Shown: one piece after another, positions 45,281 through 56,630 of the stretch
Layout of the letters: each line of letters opens with the position of its first letter
How positions within the stretch are numbered: the stretch's first letter is position 1
Origin: Azolla caroliniana
Lineage: Eukaryota > Polypodiophyta
NCBI GenBank assembly: GCA_043228905.1
Contig: JBHGNT010000005.1
Location: 19,902,001 to 19,966,000 of the forward strand
Direction of reading: 5' to 3'
DNA length: 64,000 nucleotides
Position numbers and translations under genes: made by a program
Notes under the pieces: model-generated
What the model saw: only the letters and a program-made list of their open reading frames with translations
What the model was told of the DNA's origin: nothing
Databases searched by the model: none

Positions 45281-46045
45281 ATGAAAAGGCTAAAAATGAA
45301 TATATGAATGTCAGCATAAAACTCCCTTCTTAATATTACATATACATCTCGCTCTCTCTCTCTCTCTCTATATATATATACACGCATATATTAGCACTAA
45401 TCAATTAATACATGTGAGTATTTGACTCTTAATTCTGACATAGTTTCAGTGTCTTCAATAATGTATAATTGGGTTTGGTTATTTGCAAAACACGAGATAC
45501 AAGGGAACCATCATGCATAGTCATGGAATGGGTGTAGGGATGTGAATTGCGCAGTGAAACAGTGAGAGGGGATGCCATAGGATTTAGCATTTATGTAAGT
45601 ATGAGGTGTGTGGTACATTATGAGGGAACCAAAAATGCAAAGTTCTCTAATACAAAGTTACTCTATGGAATTTGGTGACTCAATATGAGCAATAGATGCA
45701 TTGATATTCATGTGCATGGTGAACTTCTATCCCTGATGGCAGTGGTAACGGAAGGTGTCTGGTTTATAGGACGTGAGATGTGAAATAATGTTGCACTCGA
45801 TGTTCAGAATGCCTGAAGTACCATGATACCCCTCTTTTTATCTATCTTGTTGCTGTGCATTATGCTGTCATCAGTCCTTTTTTGGTTATTTTTGAATAAG
45901 TCTCAATGATATGGATATTAAATAATAATTTAATGGGTGATTATGCAATAAAGTTCGTTGCAATTTTATAATTGATAAGTCCTCATAGACATTTCGGTAA
46001 AATGGCAGGTGCTAATACCATAGGTCAAGCTCTAATTTGAGGAGG

Positions 46046-49000
46046 ATGAACAGCGCATTCAATAACCAGATTTTAGCTGAAAAGCTGAAGAAATTGAACA
46101 ATTCACAACAGAGTATTGAAAGTATCCTTGAATATAAGTAGAATTGTGAAGTGTTGCATTTGTTTGGATAACGAAATTCTAATTGCAAATCTGTATATGG
46201 TAAGTTTAGTACCTAGGTGGCATGATTTAGCTGAAAGGCTGAAATCAACCAATATTTGTACTGTCTTAAGAACCATCTCCAGGGTATCCTAATTGTTTTT
46301 AAATGTGTCAGGGGCCCAAAATAATCCATGGGATGCAATAAAATATATATAGACACTATAGGTTTTCTGCCTTTCAAAATGTATTTAATTTTCGTGAAAG
46401 GACAGCTTTATAATAACCTTTTCCTTGAATATCATGCACTAGGTTTTTTGCCAAAATACTGGTACCAGAATTTCATTTGGGTTTCTACTCATTTCACGAA
46501 TTTATTTGTCTTTGGAGACTTTGTTTTATGTATTCCTAGAATTGGATGTCCGAACTGTTACTTTGGTCTTATAGGGTACATATATGTGTATGTTTGCATA
46601 TGTCATTTGGTATGGAAATTTTATAGGTTTTTACATTCTGTACATGTCATGGTAGTTATTAAACCATTGATAACATAGAAAACATAATTGGTGTCCAAAT
46701 GTTGCTCTAGGGTTGAGAAAGTATGTTTTAAGAACCACTACATGATCAGAATACATAAGATGAAGGAAGCAATCTGTTTTGGTTAATGTACCCACAAACA
46801 GTATGTGGCAATACTTTCAATTGAACCCATATAGAATATGGAACAATTACATGGGCGTGTTATTTTTGGGGGGTGCTGAGAATTTGGAAGAAGCTGCGGC
46901 TCAACGTAGGATCTAAGGGTTGTCTGCAATGTTTTCTTGCTTTCTCACCCTCTCTCCCTTCCTTAAATCTCCTCACTCCCCCAATTTTGATAGATTTTCT
47001 ACATTTTCATTCTTATGAGAGGTTTTGGGTATTTATTAATATCAACTACTGTGGGGAATGCATTTTACAATCACTACTAAATGATAAGCAATAGGAATGC
47101 AAGTAACTCTATTCATTATATATCTTTCATGGATTTCGTTTGTCTTTGTACACTTGACATATAAATTAGCTCTTTCTCATTGGTGCATCTTTCACCGGAA
47201 AAAGGCACGCCTTGTGGTGGAGACATGGGATAAACAAGTTCGAGATGTTTCAAAGGAGCAACAAACTCCTTTACTATACCTTGCAAATGACATTCTACAA
47301 AACAGCAGACGTAGGGGTGGGGAGTTCGTCACTGAATTTTGGAGGATTCTTCCTGGAACTTTGAAGGATGTGATGGAAAAGGGTGATGAACGTGTGCACA
47401 CAGTTGTTTTCCGATTGGTAATTTCTGTTCCACCAGCCTTTATATTAAACTGATCTTAAAGTAAAGTTCCATCAAATTAATGGCACTGTTCCTGTTGCAG
47501 GTTGACATTTGGGATGAACGAAAAGTCTTCGGATCAAGAGCAAGAACATTAAGGGAAGAATTACTAGGAGATGATCCTCCGGCTGATTTACCCGAGCAGC
47601 GTGTTAAACCAAGTCATACAATTAGAATTGTAATAATATTTTCTCTATACCTTTTCTGCCTTATATTTTATGCAAAATATGGTCTAAAGTGTTTGCTGTA
47701 ACTTGTCCTTGTAATAACACTGTTTTCGAGCATGCAGAAAGTTCCAATGGGAGGTATTCAGGAAAAGTTGACATCAGCTTATCGATCTGTTAGTGATGTT
47801 ATATCGGATGAAGATGCAACACTGGGTAGATGTAATGCTGCAGTGATTAGGATTGAAGGGTTGGAAAAGGAAGCAACTACTTCTAAAAGCTCCTGTAAGT
47901 AAAAATAAGCAGATATTGCTGTTTTTGCTGAATTACAGAATGTCTTTACATGAACATGAGTAGTCCTTCAAGGAAGGGAGTTGGTAGATATGCTATTGTT
48001 TGTCAAATTACTTTCGGGGAAAAATGTTTACTAGTTATGATTGTAGTTTGGTGTCATTGATATTCACCTGCACATGTTTTCGATGCCCATATAATTATAT
48101 GAAGCAAATAGATGGACATACATATTTGAACTTTAACATGGAGAATACTGAAGTTTTACAACATTGGTTCTACATATGTTGGGTATGATACTAGCGGGTG
48201 TCTTTTCAAAGACATGTTTTTGGCTACAATGCATGGTGTACTGAATACAATTTTTATATTTTTGTAAAACATGAGGGCTACTATATTTACGTAACAACTG
48301 GCAGAATTCTTGTTTGAAAGTCGTGAAAGTAGTAGATCATAATTTACTCTCCTTGTGCTCTAGACATTGGATTCATTTCCATGCACCATGTCTGGCAAAG
48401 AACTAATTTGTGTCTATAGTTTTCACTTTATGTTGAGTTGATTACATTGAATAATTTAATAGTTTTTTATTGGAAGTGCATAACCATTATGGCTCAGAAT
48501 CTGGTTAATATGATGATTTTGCTCAATTGGTATGGCAGGGGAATCTCAGGATATTACCACATTAGCAGACGAATTGCAGGAGCAGCAGAATGTTCTTATT
48601 CATGGTGTTGAGCAGCTAGAGATGTGTGAGCTGGCTCGTGCAGCGCTAGTTTCACATTTAAAAGAAGCATTGCGAGAACAGGTAAATGTTTCAAACATTT
48701 CATCTCCAGGCACTAGATCAATATGGCTCAGAGTTGGTGCATAATGTGACCAGAAACTAACAAAGTTTTAGGCTTGCCCAAAGGACATTTCTTAAAGTAG
48801 GCGATGTAGCTATTTTTCTTCATGAATATTAGGAATTTGTTTTGACTTCTTCTTTTTGTTATGTATCCATGTAATGGTTATACCTTTCTCACTCTACTAA
48901 ACTTGATTTATTCTTTTGTTCTATCATATAGTATTGTCTTTGCTTTATTAATTCCTCCCGCCTCTGCTCTATCTATTCAATTCCACACATACTACGTGAA

Positions 49001-50326
49001 ATTGTTTCTCTGTGGTCCCTTAGTCGTATTTGATGTCCAAGGATGATAATATAATCTATCTGCCTATATCTTACTAATCTTTACGACAGACATATGAAAC
49101 ATTGTTTTTCTTGGTTATTTGGACACATGACAAAGAACTGATAAATAAGAGCAATACTTCTTTCAAAAAATTTGGTACAGGAAAGCAAGCTCGAGCTCAT
49201 CCGGACGCAACTACAGGTTATATATCCTTCACTTTTGAAAAGCTCATGTCTAACTCACTAATTTTAAATCTCATTTTTGTGGAAAGTAACTTATGAAAAG
49301 CACTAAAAAGTAATAATGGTAGGCATTAAGCAAGATTTTTTGCTAATGTTAAAATCTCATGTTTGTGGAAAGTAATTTATGGAAAGCAATAAAGCTAGAC
49401 TGGACTTTGAGTTTGTGGAAAATAATTATGACAGACATTAAGCAAGATTTTATAATTTTCAGACTGCCCGAACTCGAGCTGATCGTTCTGGAAAATTACG
49501 TCAACAACTGTTAGCCAATAATGGTGCTAGCAGCTCTGAAGTGGATAAAGGGCCTAAAGATAAAGAGCAAGGAACTGATACTCTTGGAGGTTCTGTTTCA
49601 TGGCCTGCAGTTCCTTTTGTTGAAAGTGTACCTTCAATGCCTGATGAAACTACCACTAAGACTCCAAAGAGTGCACCTTCTGTTGCAGCTGAGGTAGCTG
49701 CCAAACTGGCAGCATCAGCCTCTTCAGCTCAGATGCTGAAATCAGTGTTATCCTCTTTTGTTGCCGGAGAAGCATCATCAAATTCACATCCTGAGAGTGC
49801 GCCCCCCATGGAAACGCCTCCTAGCAATAATACCATAGGCTTCAATCCTGAGAAAAGGCAAAGATTAAATGGACAAAATGAACATGGTCAAGTTAATGAA
49901 GGAAGCCCTAATTCATATCCTCAGCATTCAGCTCCTATGCAGCTGCCACCACGGCAGAGTAATATGACTATGGGGATGCCACACCTTACAGATCCTTCAC
50001 TACATGCACCTTCAACACAACAAACATCTTTGAATACACAACAAGCTCAGATTCCAACACAATCTCATCTTCCTCAGCCTCAACAACAATATGGTGGCCA
50101 GGGCTCCAATGTGCATGTTCCGGGGTTTGGTTATGCGCCGGTTGCTCCAAACCCGCCTTTACCACCCTCGATGATGCAGAGACAATTTGTCGTTGGTGTG
50201 CCACCTATTATGCCTATGCAATCGCCGCAAAACCAGAATCCAGGACAACCTTTCCAAGCCATGCAACCACCACCTGTTGGATACTATAGCCAACATCTAT
50301 TGCCAGCCCATCTTCCACGGCAATAA
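46046..50326 (+). CDS. CID-domain protein, RPRD/Rtt103-like, binds RNA polymerase II CTD
   Basis: Nuclear protein with an N-terminal CTD-interacting domain (CID), which in this family binds the phosphorylated tail of RNA polymerase II during 3'-end processing and termination. Coding exons: 46046-46121, 47170-47417, 47501-47629, 47738-47894, 48539-48681, 49181-49216, 49463-50326. All have GT-AG borders and agreeing phases, for 550 residues. Seen: NQILAEKLKKLNNSQQSIE, TLSHWCIFHRKKARLVVETW, LYLANDILQNSRRRGGEFV and VDIWDERKVFGSRARTL (residues 1-125). A helical region follows (exons 4-6, rich in Glu/Gln/Leu, coiled-coil-like). The C-terminal 290 residues are Ser/Pro/Gln-rich with KRQRLNG and PP, QQQ and MPMQ runs. 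Residue 26 (Thr) is made across exons 1 and 2, matching relatives. Exon 6 is only 36 bases. The start is set by the family N-terminus. Confidence 0.92.
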
Positions 50327-53300
50327 CTCATGTAGTTTTGTTTTTCTCCTCTTTCTCTCTGGATTGTTGTATTTCTCATCTATCGTGATGGCAGTTGAGA
50401 AGATTCCGGAGTGTTTGAAATGCTGAAAATGCTGATTATATATTAAATTGTTGTTTAATTGGACAGGTCAATGGTATGGGTGAGTGAGTGATCGTGTATA
50501 ATATTGACAGGTTGGATTGAAGTGTTTCATGATCATCAATAATTGATGGATAGTCTCACGCACTCCCCGTTACATATTTTTATTTATAATATCAATGTAT
50601 GGTTTCCTCTCAAGCAGCCTAACAAAAAGACGTTTGGAAATATGATGGCAAATTCTGTTGTCTGTTTTAATCTTCACAGCCATTTTCAGGTGGACATTCA
50701 TATCAGACATACATTTGTTTCAGTGTATGTTCATGTTGAAAATGTGCTGGCATTACATGATCTTTACTGATATTGTGTTGAAATTGAATGTAAAGACAAA
50801 CAGTTCAGTTTACATAAGTTTAAGGACCAAGATTTTGGAATGCTTGTTCTTAATGGGATTGATAATGTGGGAAATCCCTCTGGATCATTATTACTTTTAT
50901 AACGACGAAGTGGTAAAGGTGGAATACTTTGTGACTTACCATAATATATCCCACAATTGAAAGTTTTTTTAAAGCAAATGACATAATATTGCCTAGTAAG
51001 TGTTGGATTTATTCTGTGATTAATTGTTTGTCTGAAGATAGACTAAACTGTGAGCCCAAGACCAAGAGGCTTCAGTTGCATTCATAATTCATCCTTCTCA
51101 CTTGAATTACAGAAGTCTGACGTTGTCTCCTTTGTCACTCTTGATCCCACTCATTGAAATTTGGAATAAAATGGTTCTTGTAATTCAGATCATGTTCTTA
51201 AATTAAAAAATTTCCATGAATGGCTCTATATTTTCATTATTTCCCAAAAAACACTTAATTCGAATTTCCTCTTGCTTTGTAGTCAATTCATCTTCTTTTA
51301 CTATCTTCCAACAGTTACTAGTGGCATTTGAGAAATTTCAAGTGTATTTGAGGCAAAAAAGCTTTTCAAGATGTTATTGTTATCCTGATTAGTCACATGC
51401 TTTCTAAGGAGGTAGTGTGATCGAGACAACATGGTATTTTAGAGCTTTTCAAGATATTATTGTAATTGTATTACTTGTACATTGTTAGTTGATATAACAA
51501 ATAACTAGAGTTCATGTAAAGCAAACCATAAACAAAAATATCCAAGATGGTGCTATATACATTTAATATCATGAATCAAAATATAATTATTAAAAAACTA
51601 GTATCTTTAAAGTCAATACCGACATTCTATGTCTTCATGAAATGTCAAGACTCAATAATGGGGGTTCCCTCAATAATAATTACGTCGTTCATTTAAAACC
51701 ATGTATTTTTTACATAGTAACTGAAGGGCCCACTAAGATGCTTGGTTTCCCCATCTACATATTTAGCCAATTCCATGGTTAGGCAAGGATGGTGTGAAAT
51801 GCATCCCACATCACCACATGCCATGGTGAACAATGGAGGATGCCACATGTGGATCGTCCACCCATGGATGGTTGATCACTTCATGTTCAAAACTAGGTGC
51901 CTTGGAAGGAAAACACCCCAATATTTACTAAACTTCTCTCATGGTTTGGTTCCTTAAGATTATTATATGATACAATTTTCATTATCGTCGAGATTCTCAT
52001 AATCGAACTATCCAACTGATTATTTGAATAAAAATGGTAGTGCGAGCTCTGCACATTTGAGTGAAGAAGGAAGTGTCAAGACAAGTGCAAGAGAACGAGA
52101 GAAAATGAAGGGGGATGTGTTTATGTATAGTGCAATGAGTTAATATATAGATATAACTCATGTACAATTATTACAAATGCTGGGTATACAAAGGAACCTT
52201 TGCTTTTACTGAAAAGAAGTTTTGGAGGTAGAGAAAACGAATCTAGAAGTAGCAACACAACTTATCGTCTTCTTATCTTGCAAGATGAGTCTTGAACATT
52301 CCCAAGATATGCTCCCCTTCTCTGCATTTAATGCTAGATGAGCTTCTCACAAAAAATATACTTTCTTTTCTTTTCCAAAGAATCATGGGCGAACACTTGC
52401 CATGAGGGGCACCATTTGTCAAAATGTTTCTATTTTCTATCTACTCCAACATGCTATATAGTAGGTCACATAATACTCCAATCCAATTGATAATGGTACA
52501 TGTTTCATAGAAATGTATGGTGGTTCAAGGTATAATAACTCTTGAGGAATATTAGGTTATTTGTAATAAAGCAATGGATATTTTTCAATTCATTGGTATA
52601 TGTAGTCAAATATTGTTGGCAAAATTCATAATTACAAGAATATGCCTACCTTTAGCTAAACGAATATCATGAATTACAACCTTAATATTTTGATTATTTG
52701 CATATTTATAGTAAATATGGGTTCTTGCCTTTGACACTAACCGAATCATATCAATGCAAGGTACTCGAAATGTATGATATGGGCTTTTCAAAGTGGAAAT
52801 TAGAAAGAATGATCATGCACACGCCAATACTCCGCATGGATCAATAATAATTGCCCACTTTGCAAAAGCAAAAATATGGCAGCTATTGGAGGGAGAGCAA
52901 TATTATTCACATAATGTGAATGACATTCATAAGATAGGTATTGGGATGTGATTGAATTGGGCATCTCTTCTTTGCCTCTCTAGAATACCTCTACATTACT
53001 ATTCACACTTTCATACTACACTTTGAATATATCTCATCTTTTTCATCATAATTTCCATTCAATACTCTCATTACTCTCCACTAATATATTATCTCTACTT
53101 ACCATCTCTCTCCATAGGGATCATTATTCATTGGTTATGCAAATATCAATCCACATTGGGTCCTTTGATCACCAACACATTTGGGCACAAACAACCAAGT
53201 GTAATTACAATGTACGACATGTTACACTTGCTTATATTCAAGCCATATTAGGTAGTACACTTCTGCACAATATGGAGGCTTTGATACTCCCTAATGATTA

Positions 53301-55024
53301 GTGTGTACTAAAAAATGGAATTCATTGTCCATACAGAGTACCTAAATTTGATTATATTATTGTAACATGATGGAAATTAACATGGTACTAAGAATTTGAG
53401 TCCTATGGAAGGGTGAGTTTATCATGACACCAAAATGCTAGTGTATGTGTATGTGTGTGAACATGTTTGTGCTCTTGTGTCTTTTAGCAAAATAATCTAC
53501 GATCTCCAAGTCAAACTCAAGATGTAATGGTTCCTACTTTGTGAATCTAAATTGTCTACATAATTGTCAAGTTGAGAGATGAAAGGTCAACAATACACAT
53601 GGAGGATAGGGCAAGTTCTTCTAGGAATCCCATTGCATTACCAAATGTACCTCCTTTTCATCAATTTGAAGGATGACACATACTTGGTTGTTTTAGAACT
53701 TAAATTTGATAAGATGGTAAAGTTTATACATCTTGGCAATTTAGAATAAGTCACAAGAGCATTAGAGGCTAATGAAACAATCTTTCATAGCGAGCACAAG
53801 TGAAGGTACATGGAAATGTAAGTGGAGCTTTCTCGCCCTCTACATGACATATGATATGTGAAGAACTCTTTTGCATGAACACAATAACACATTGTGAGTA
53901 GTGGAACATATGATTCATGTTACGTCAAGGTGGATTGGAAATGGTCGAGGTCCACAATGAGTGGGGAATTATGTGGATGGTTGTCATTTATGCATCACAT
54001 AATTCACTTTATGAATTGAACTTTCACAATGTGTATACTAAATTTTGCCTTTGGAGAGCAAATCTTCTAATGTGGCTTAATCTACCTCATCAACTAGTTA
54101 TTAGATGCTCCTAAAAGAGAGGCTTGAGACCTATTAGGTTACATATAGTGTCTTATTAGGTCTCTGCCAACCGAGGCTCTCATATCTTATTCATAATCTA
54201 GGAAAACAAGGTCTTCAATTGGAATTCCATCATCTAGCATAAATTTGGTTTATTATCTATGCAAAATGCTATTTTATTTTATATCATCAATTTTTTGGTC
54301 CCTATTTTGAAAGAGGTGGGCAAGGACCTGACAAGCAAAGATTGATACTTTCAACGTACACTAATGGTGTCTATCATAAGTTGAATAAAGATAAAGCTTG
54401 GTTGATGGCGATGCCAAGCGTTTGACGTAGAATGGCAATCTCGTCCTACATTTGTGCAAAAGGGTTTCTTTAATTCACAATGATGTGGGAGTTTAAAGCA
54501 TTGACAATAAGACAGGAGATAATGGTGATCTAGGAGGATACTAAGTTTAGATACATGCATAGTTGCTAAAGCTGTTTCAATGGTTATGGCATAGATTTGG
54601 ATATCATTATCTCAAATATTGTGGGTTTTCATTCAACAAGCCGATGCATTACCTTCCCCCCTCCATATAAGGAGACATTGGACAATATTAGGCATTGGAA
54701 TCTTCCCCACCATATAAGGCGACATTGGACAATATTAGGCCATTGGAATCTCGAGTATAATTGGAGTGCAATGGTACCCAAAGAGTATAGGTATAAACAT
54801 AGATTGATTTGGCAAAACTTTAGCAAGTGAGCTTGACTCGAGCATTGTACCTATAGGAGCTATTCCGTTGAGCCAACCGGACTTAGGGAGCTGTAAACAA
54901 AGATTTGTTCGCCAGTAAAGATTGGCACTAGTTTCACTTCGCCTTGAAGATTGGTGCCTATCGTGGTAGTGCTAGTAGTAGAAGGATCGGGAAATATCGA
55001 TTCTCACTTTGCGCCTCACCATTG
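50327..55024. other. intergenic region, no gene recognised
   Basis: AT-rich sequence between the CID gene and the RING gene. A local duplication of about 49 bases (CCATATAAGG-GACATTGGACAATATTAGG) occurs at 54662 and 54711. Open frames are short and show no family signature. Confidence 0.55.
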
Positions 55025-55025
55025 A

Positions 55026-55088
<63 letters not shown>

Positions 55089-55205
55089 AAGAACCAGGTA
55101 ACATTCATTATTGATGTGTAGAGTGTCATAGTATGAACTACCATGTGAAAGTGAGAAGTTAGAACTGCCTATGGACCCATAAGAGTATGTATTCATTCTA
55201 TAAGA

Positions 55206-55276
<71 letters not shown>
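55025..55276. repeat. paired GA microsatellites with a (GT)n tract before the RING gene
   Basis: (GA)n runs at 55025-55086 and 55229-55276, and (GT)n at 55207-55228 abutting the second. The second GA run ends six bases before the RING start codon, so it is probably in the 5' UTR. A CTATAAGA element at 55198-55205 could be a TATA box. Confidence 0.9.
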
Positions 55277-55279
<3 letters not shown>

Positions 55280-55281
55280 CC

Positions 55282-55980
55282 ATGGCTTCTTCAAACAACA
55301 ATGTAAGCTTTGGTACTGTGGTAGTTGAAGATGATCACAATCCATCTATTTCTTCTTCTTCTTCTTCTTCTTCTTCTTCTTCAGATTCTTCTTCTTTGGG
55401 CACAATCCTTCTCTTTCTGTCTCTCTCTGCAGCCTCCATTATCCTCTTCTGCCTCCTCTTCTCTCACATCAGAAGAAGCTTCCGTGGATTCTTTCCTTCT
55501 TCTTCTTCTTCTCCTAATAATAATAATAATAATAATAATCAAATCTACATTTCTTCTTCTAGTTCTTCAACCAATCAAACACCCATTAACCCTATTTCCA
55601 TATATTATACTATCAGACCACCATTTCCGATCGAGAAATGCCCACTTCCTGAACCCAATCCCGGGATTAATCCTCAAATGGGCCCTAATGCTTCTTTCTT
55701 AACACAACCCATTTCTGCTTCTGATCCGTTTCAAGTGGATATAAACTCTAATCGATCGATGAATCACGAATTAGGATCAAATGATGCACCCACGATGACA
55801 AGCAGGGCAAATGGAGCGGAATGCTCGGTTTGTTTGAACACAATCGAAGGAGGCGGAGAAGCAATCAGAGTTCTACCAGGCTGTGATCATAGTTTCCATT
55901 CAAATTGCATCGATCCATGGTTCAAATCTCACAATACTTGCCCTCTGTGTCGCAAAGAGATCATTACCCTCTCCATGTGA
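55282..55980 (+). CDS. membrane RING-H2 E3 ubiquitin ligase, ATL type
   Basis: Intronless gene of 232 residues; ATL-type proteins are membrane-bound E3 ligases that pass ubiquitin from an E2 to targets. The start ATG (55282) is the first in frame after the GA tract. Order: Ser/Asn-rich N-terminus with an 11-Ser run, one transmembrane segment (about 39-61, LGTILLFLSLSAASIILFCL), basic stop-transfer HIRRSFR, Ser and Asn runs, a Pro-rich linker, and a C-terminal RING-H2 with C181, C184, C201, H203, H206, C209, C220, C223 (CxHxxHxxC and CPLC complete, DPWF before the last pair). The GLD motif usual in ATLs is not obvious; the residues before the ring read RANGAECSVCL. The protein ends eight residues after the ring, which is short. 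The homopolymer runs come from (TCT)n and (AAT)n codons and may vary between alleles. Confidence 0.92.
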   Translation: MASSNNNVSFGTVVVEDDHNPSISSSSSSSSSSSDSSSLGTILLFLSLSAASIILFCLLFSHIRRSFRGFFPSSSSSPNNNNNNNNQIYISSSSSSTNQTPINPISIYYTIRPPFPIEKCPLPEPNPGINPQMGPNASFLTQPISASDPFQVDINSNRSMNHELGSNDAPTMTSRANGAECSVCLNTIEGGGEAIRVLPGCDHSFHSNCIDPWFKSHNTCPLCRKEIITLSM

Positions 55981-56126
55981 ACCAAGAGAGGCTCCCAGAG
56001 AACAAAAAAGCTTCAAAATGAGGATTCAGAAGATACATAAATATATGTATATGTAATTAATCCTTCTACTAGCTCAATCAAACCCATTTGTGTGAATGAA
56101 TGTGTGTGGGGGGTGTGGTCTTCATA

Positions 56127-56630
56127 GAAGAATGAATCTCTTGTTTAGCCCTAGTATCTAGGTATTTAGATAGATATGTATGAATCTCTTGTTTTGGCCT
56201 AGTACCTAGGTGCATACATAGATATGGATGTCTTGTTTTTGGCCTAGTATCTAGGTAGATAGATATATGTACATACATATATATATGAATGTCTTGTTTT
56301 GGCCTAGTACCTAGATACATAGATATGGATGTCTTGTTTTGACCTAGTACCTAGGTACATAGATATGGATGTCTTGTTTTGACCTTGTATCTAGGTAGAT
56401 AGATAGATACATATGAATGTCTTGTTTTGGCCTAGTACCTAGGTACATAGATATGTATGTCTTGTTTTGGGTTGATAGATAGATACATATGAATGTCTTG
56501 TTTTGGCCTAGTACCTAGGTACATAGATATGGATCTCTTGGCCTAGAGTATCTAGGTGCATAGATACATATGAATGTCTTGTGTTGGCCTAGTGTCTAGG
56601 TACACAGAATCTATGGATGTCTTTGCAATA
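56127..56630. repeat. minisatellite with palindromic core, about 10 units
   Basis: Units of about 40-60 bases built on GAATGTCTTGTTTTGGCC and TAGTACCTAGGTACATAGATA, with variable (GATA)n/(CATA)n spacers, begin about 150 bases after the RING stop codon. The perfect 12-base palindrome GTACCTAGGTAC occurs at 56347, 56435 and 56511, with near-copies in other units. Confidence 0.85.

Noticed and set aside
51742-51957. Open frame with Trp/His/Met-rich product
   Set aside because: Short, without splice context or family motif, in AT-rich intergenic DNA.
54972-55301. Frame rich in Ser-Leu repeats
   Set aside because: It is the antisense translation of the two GA microsatellites.
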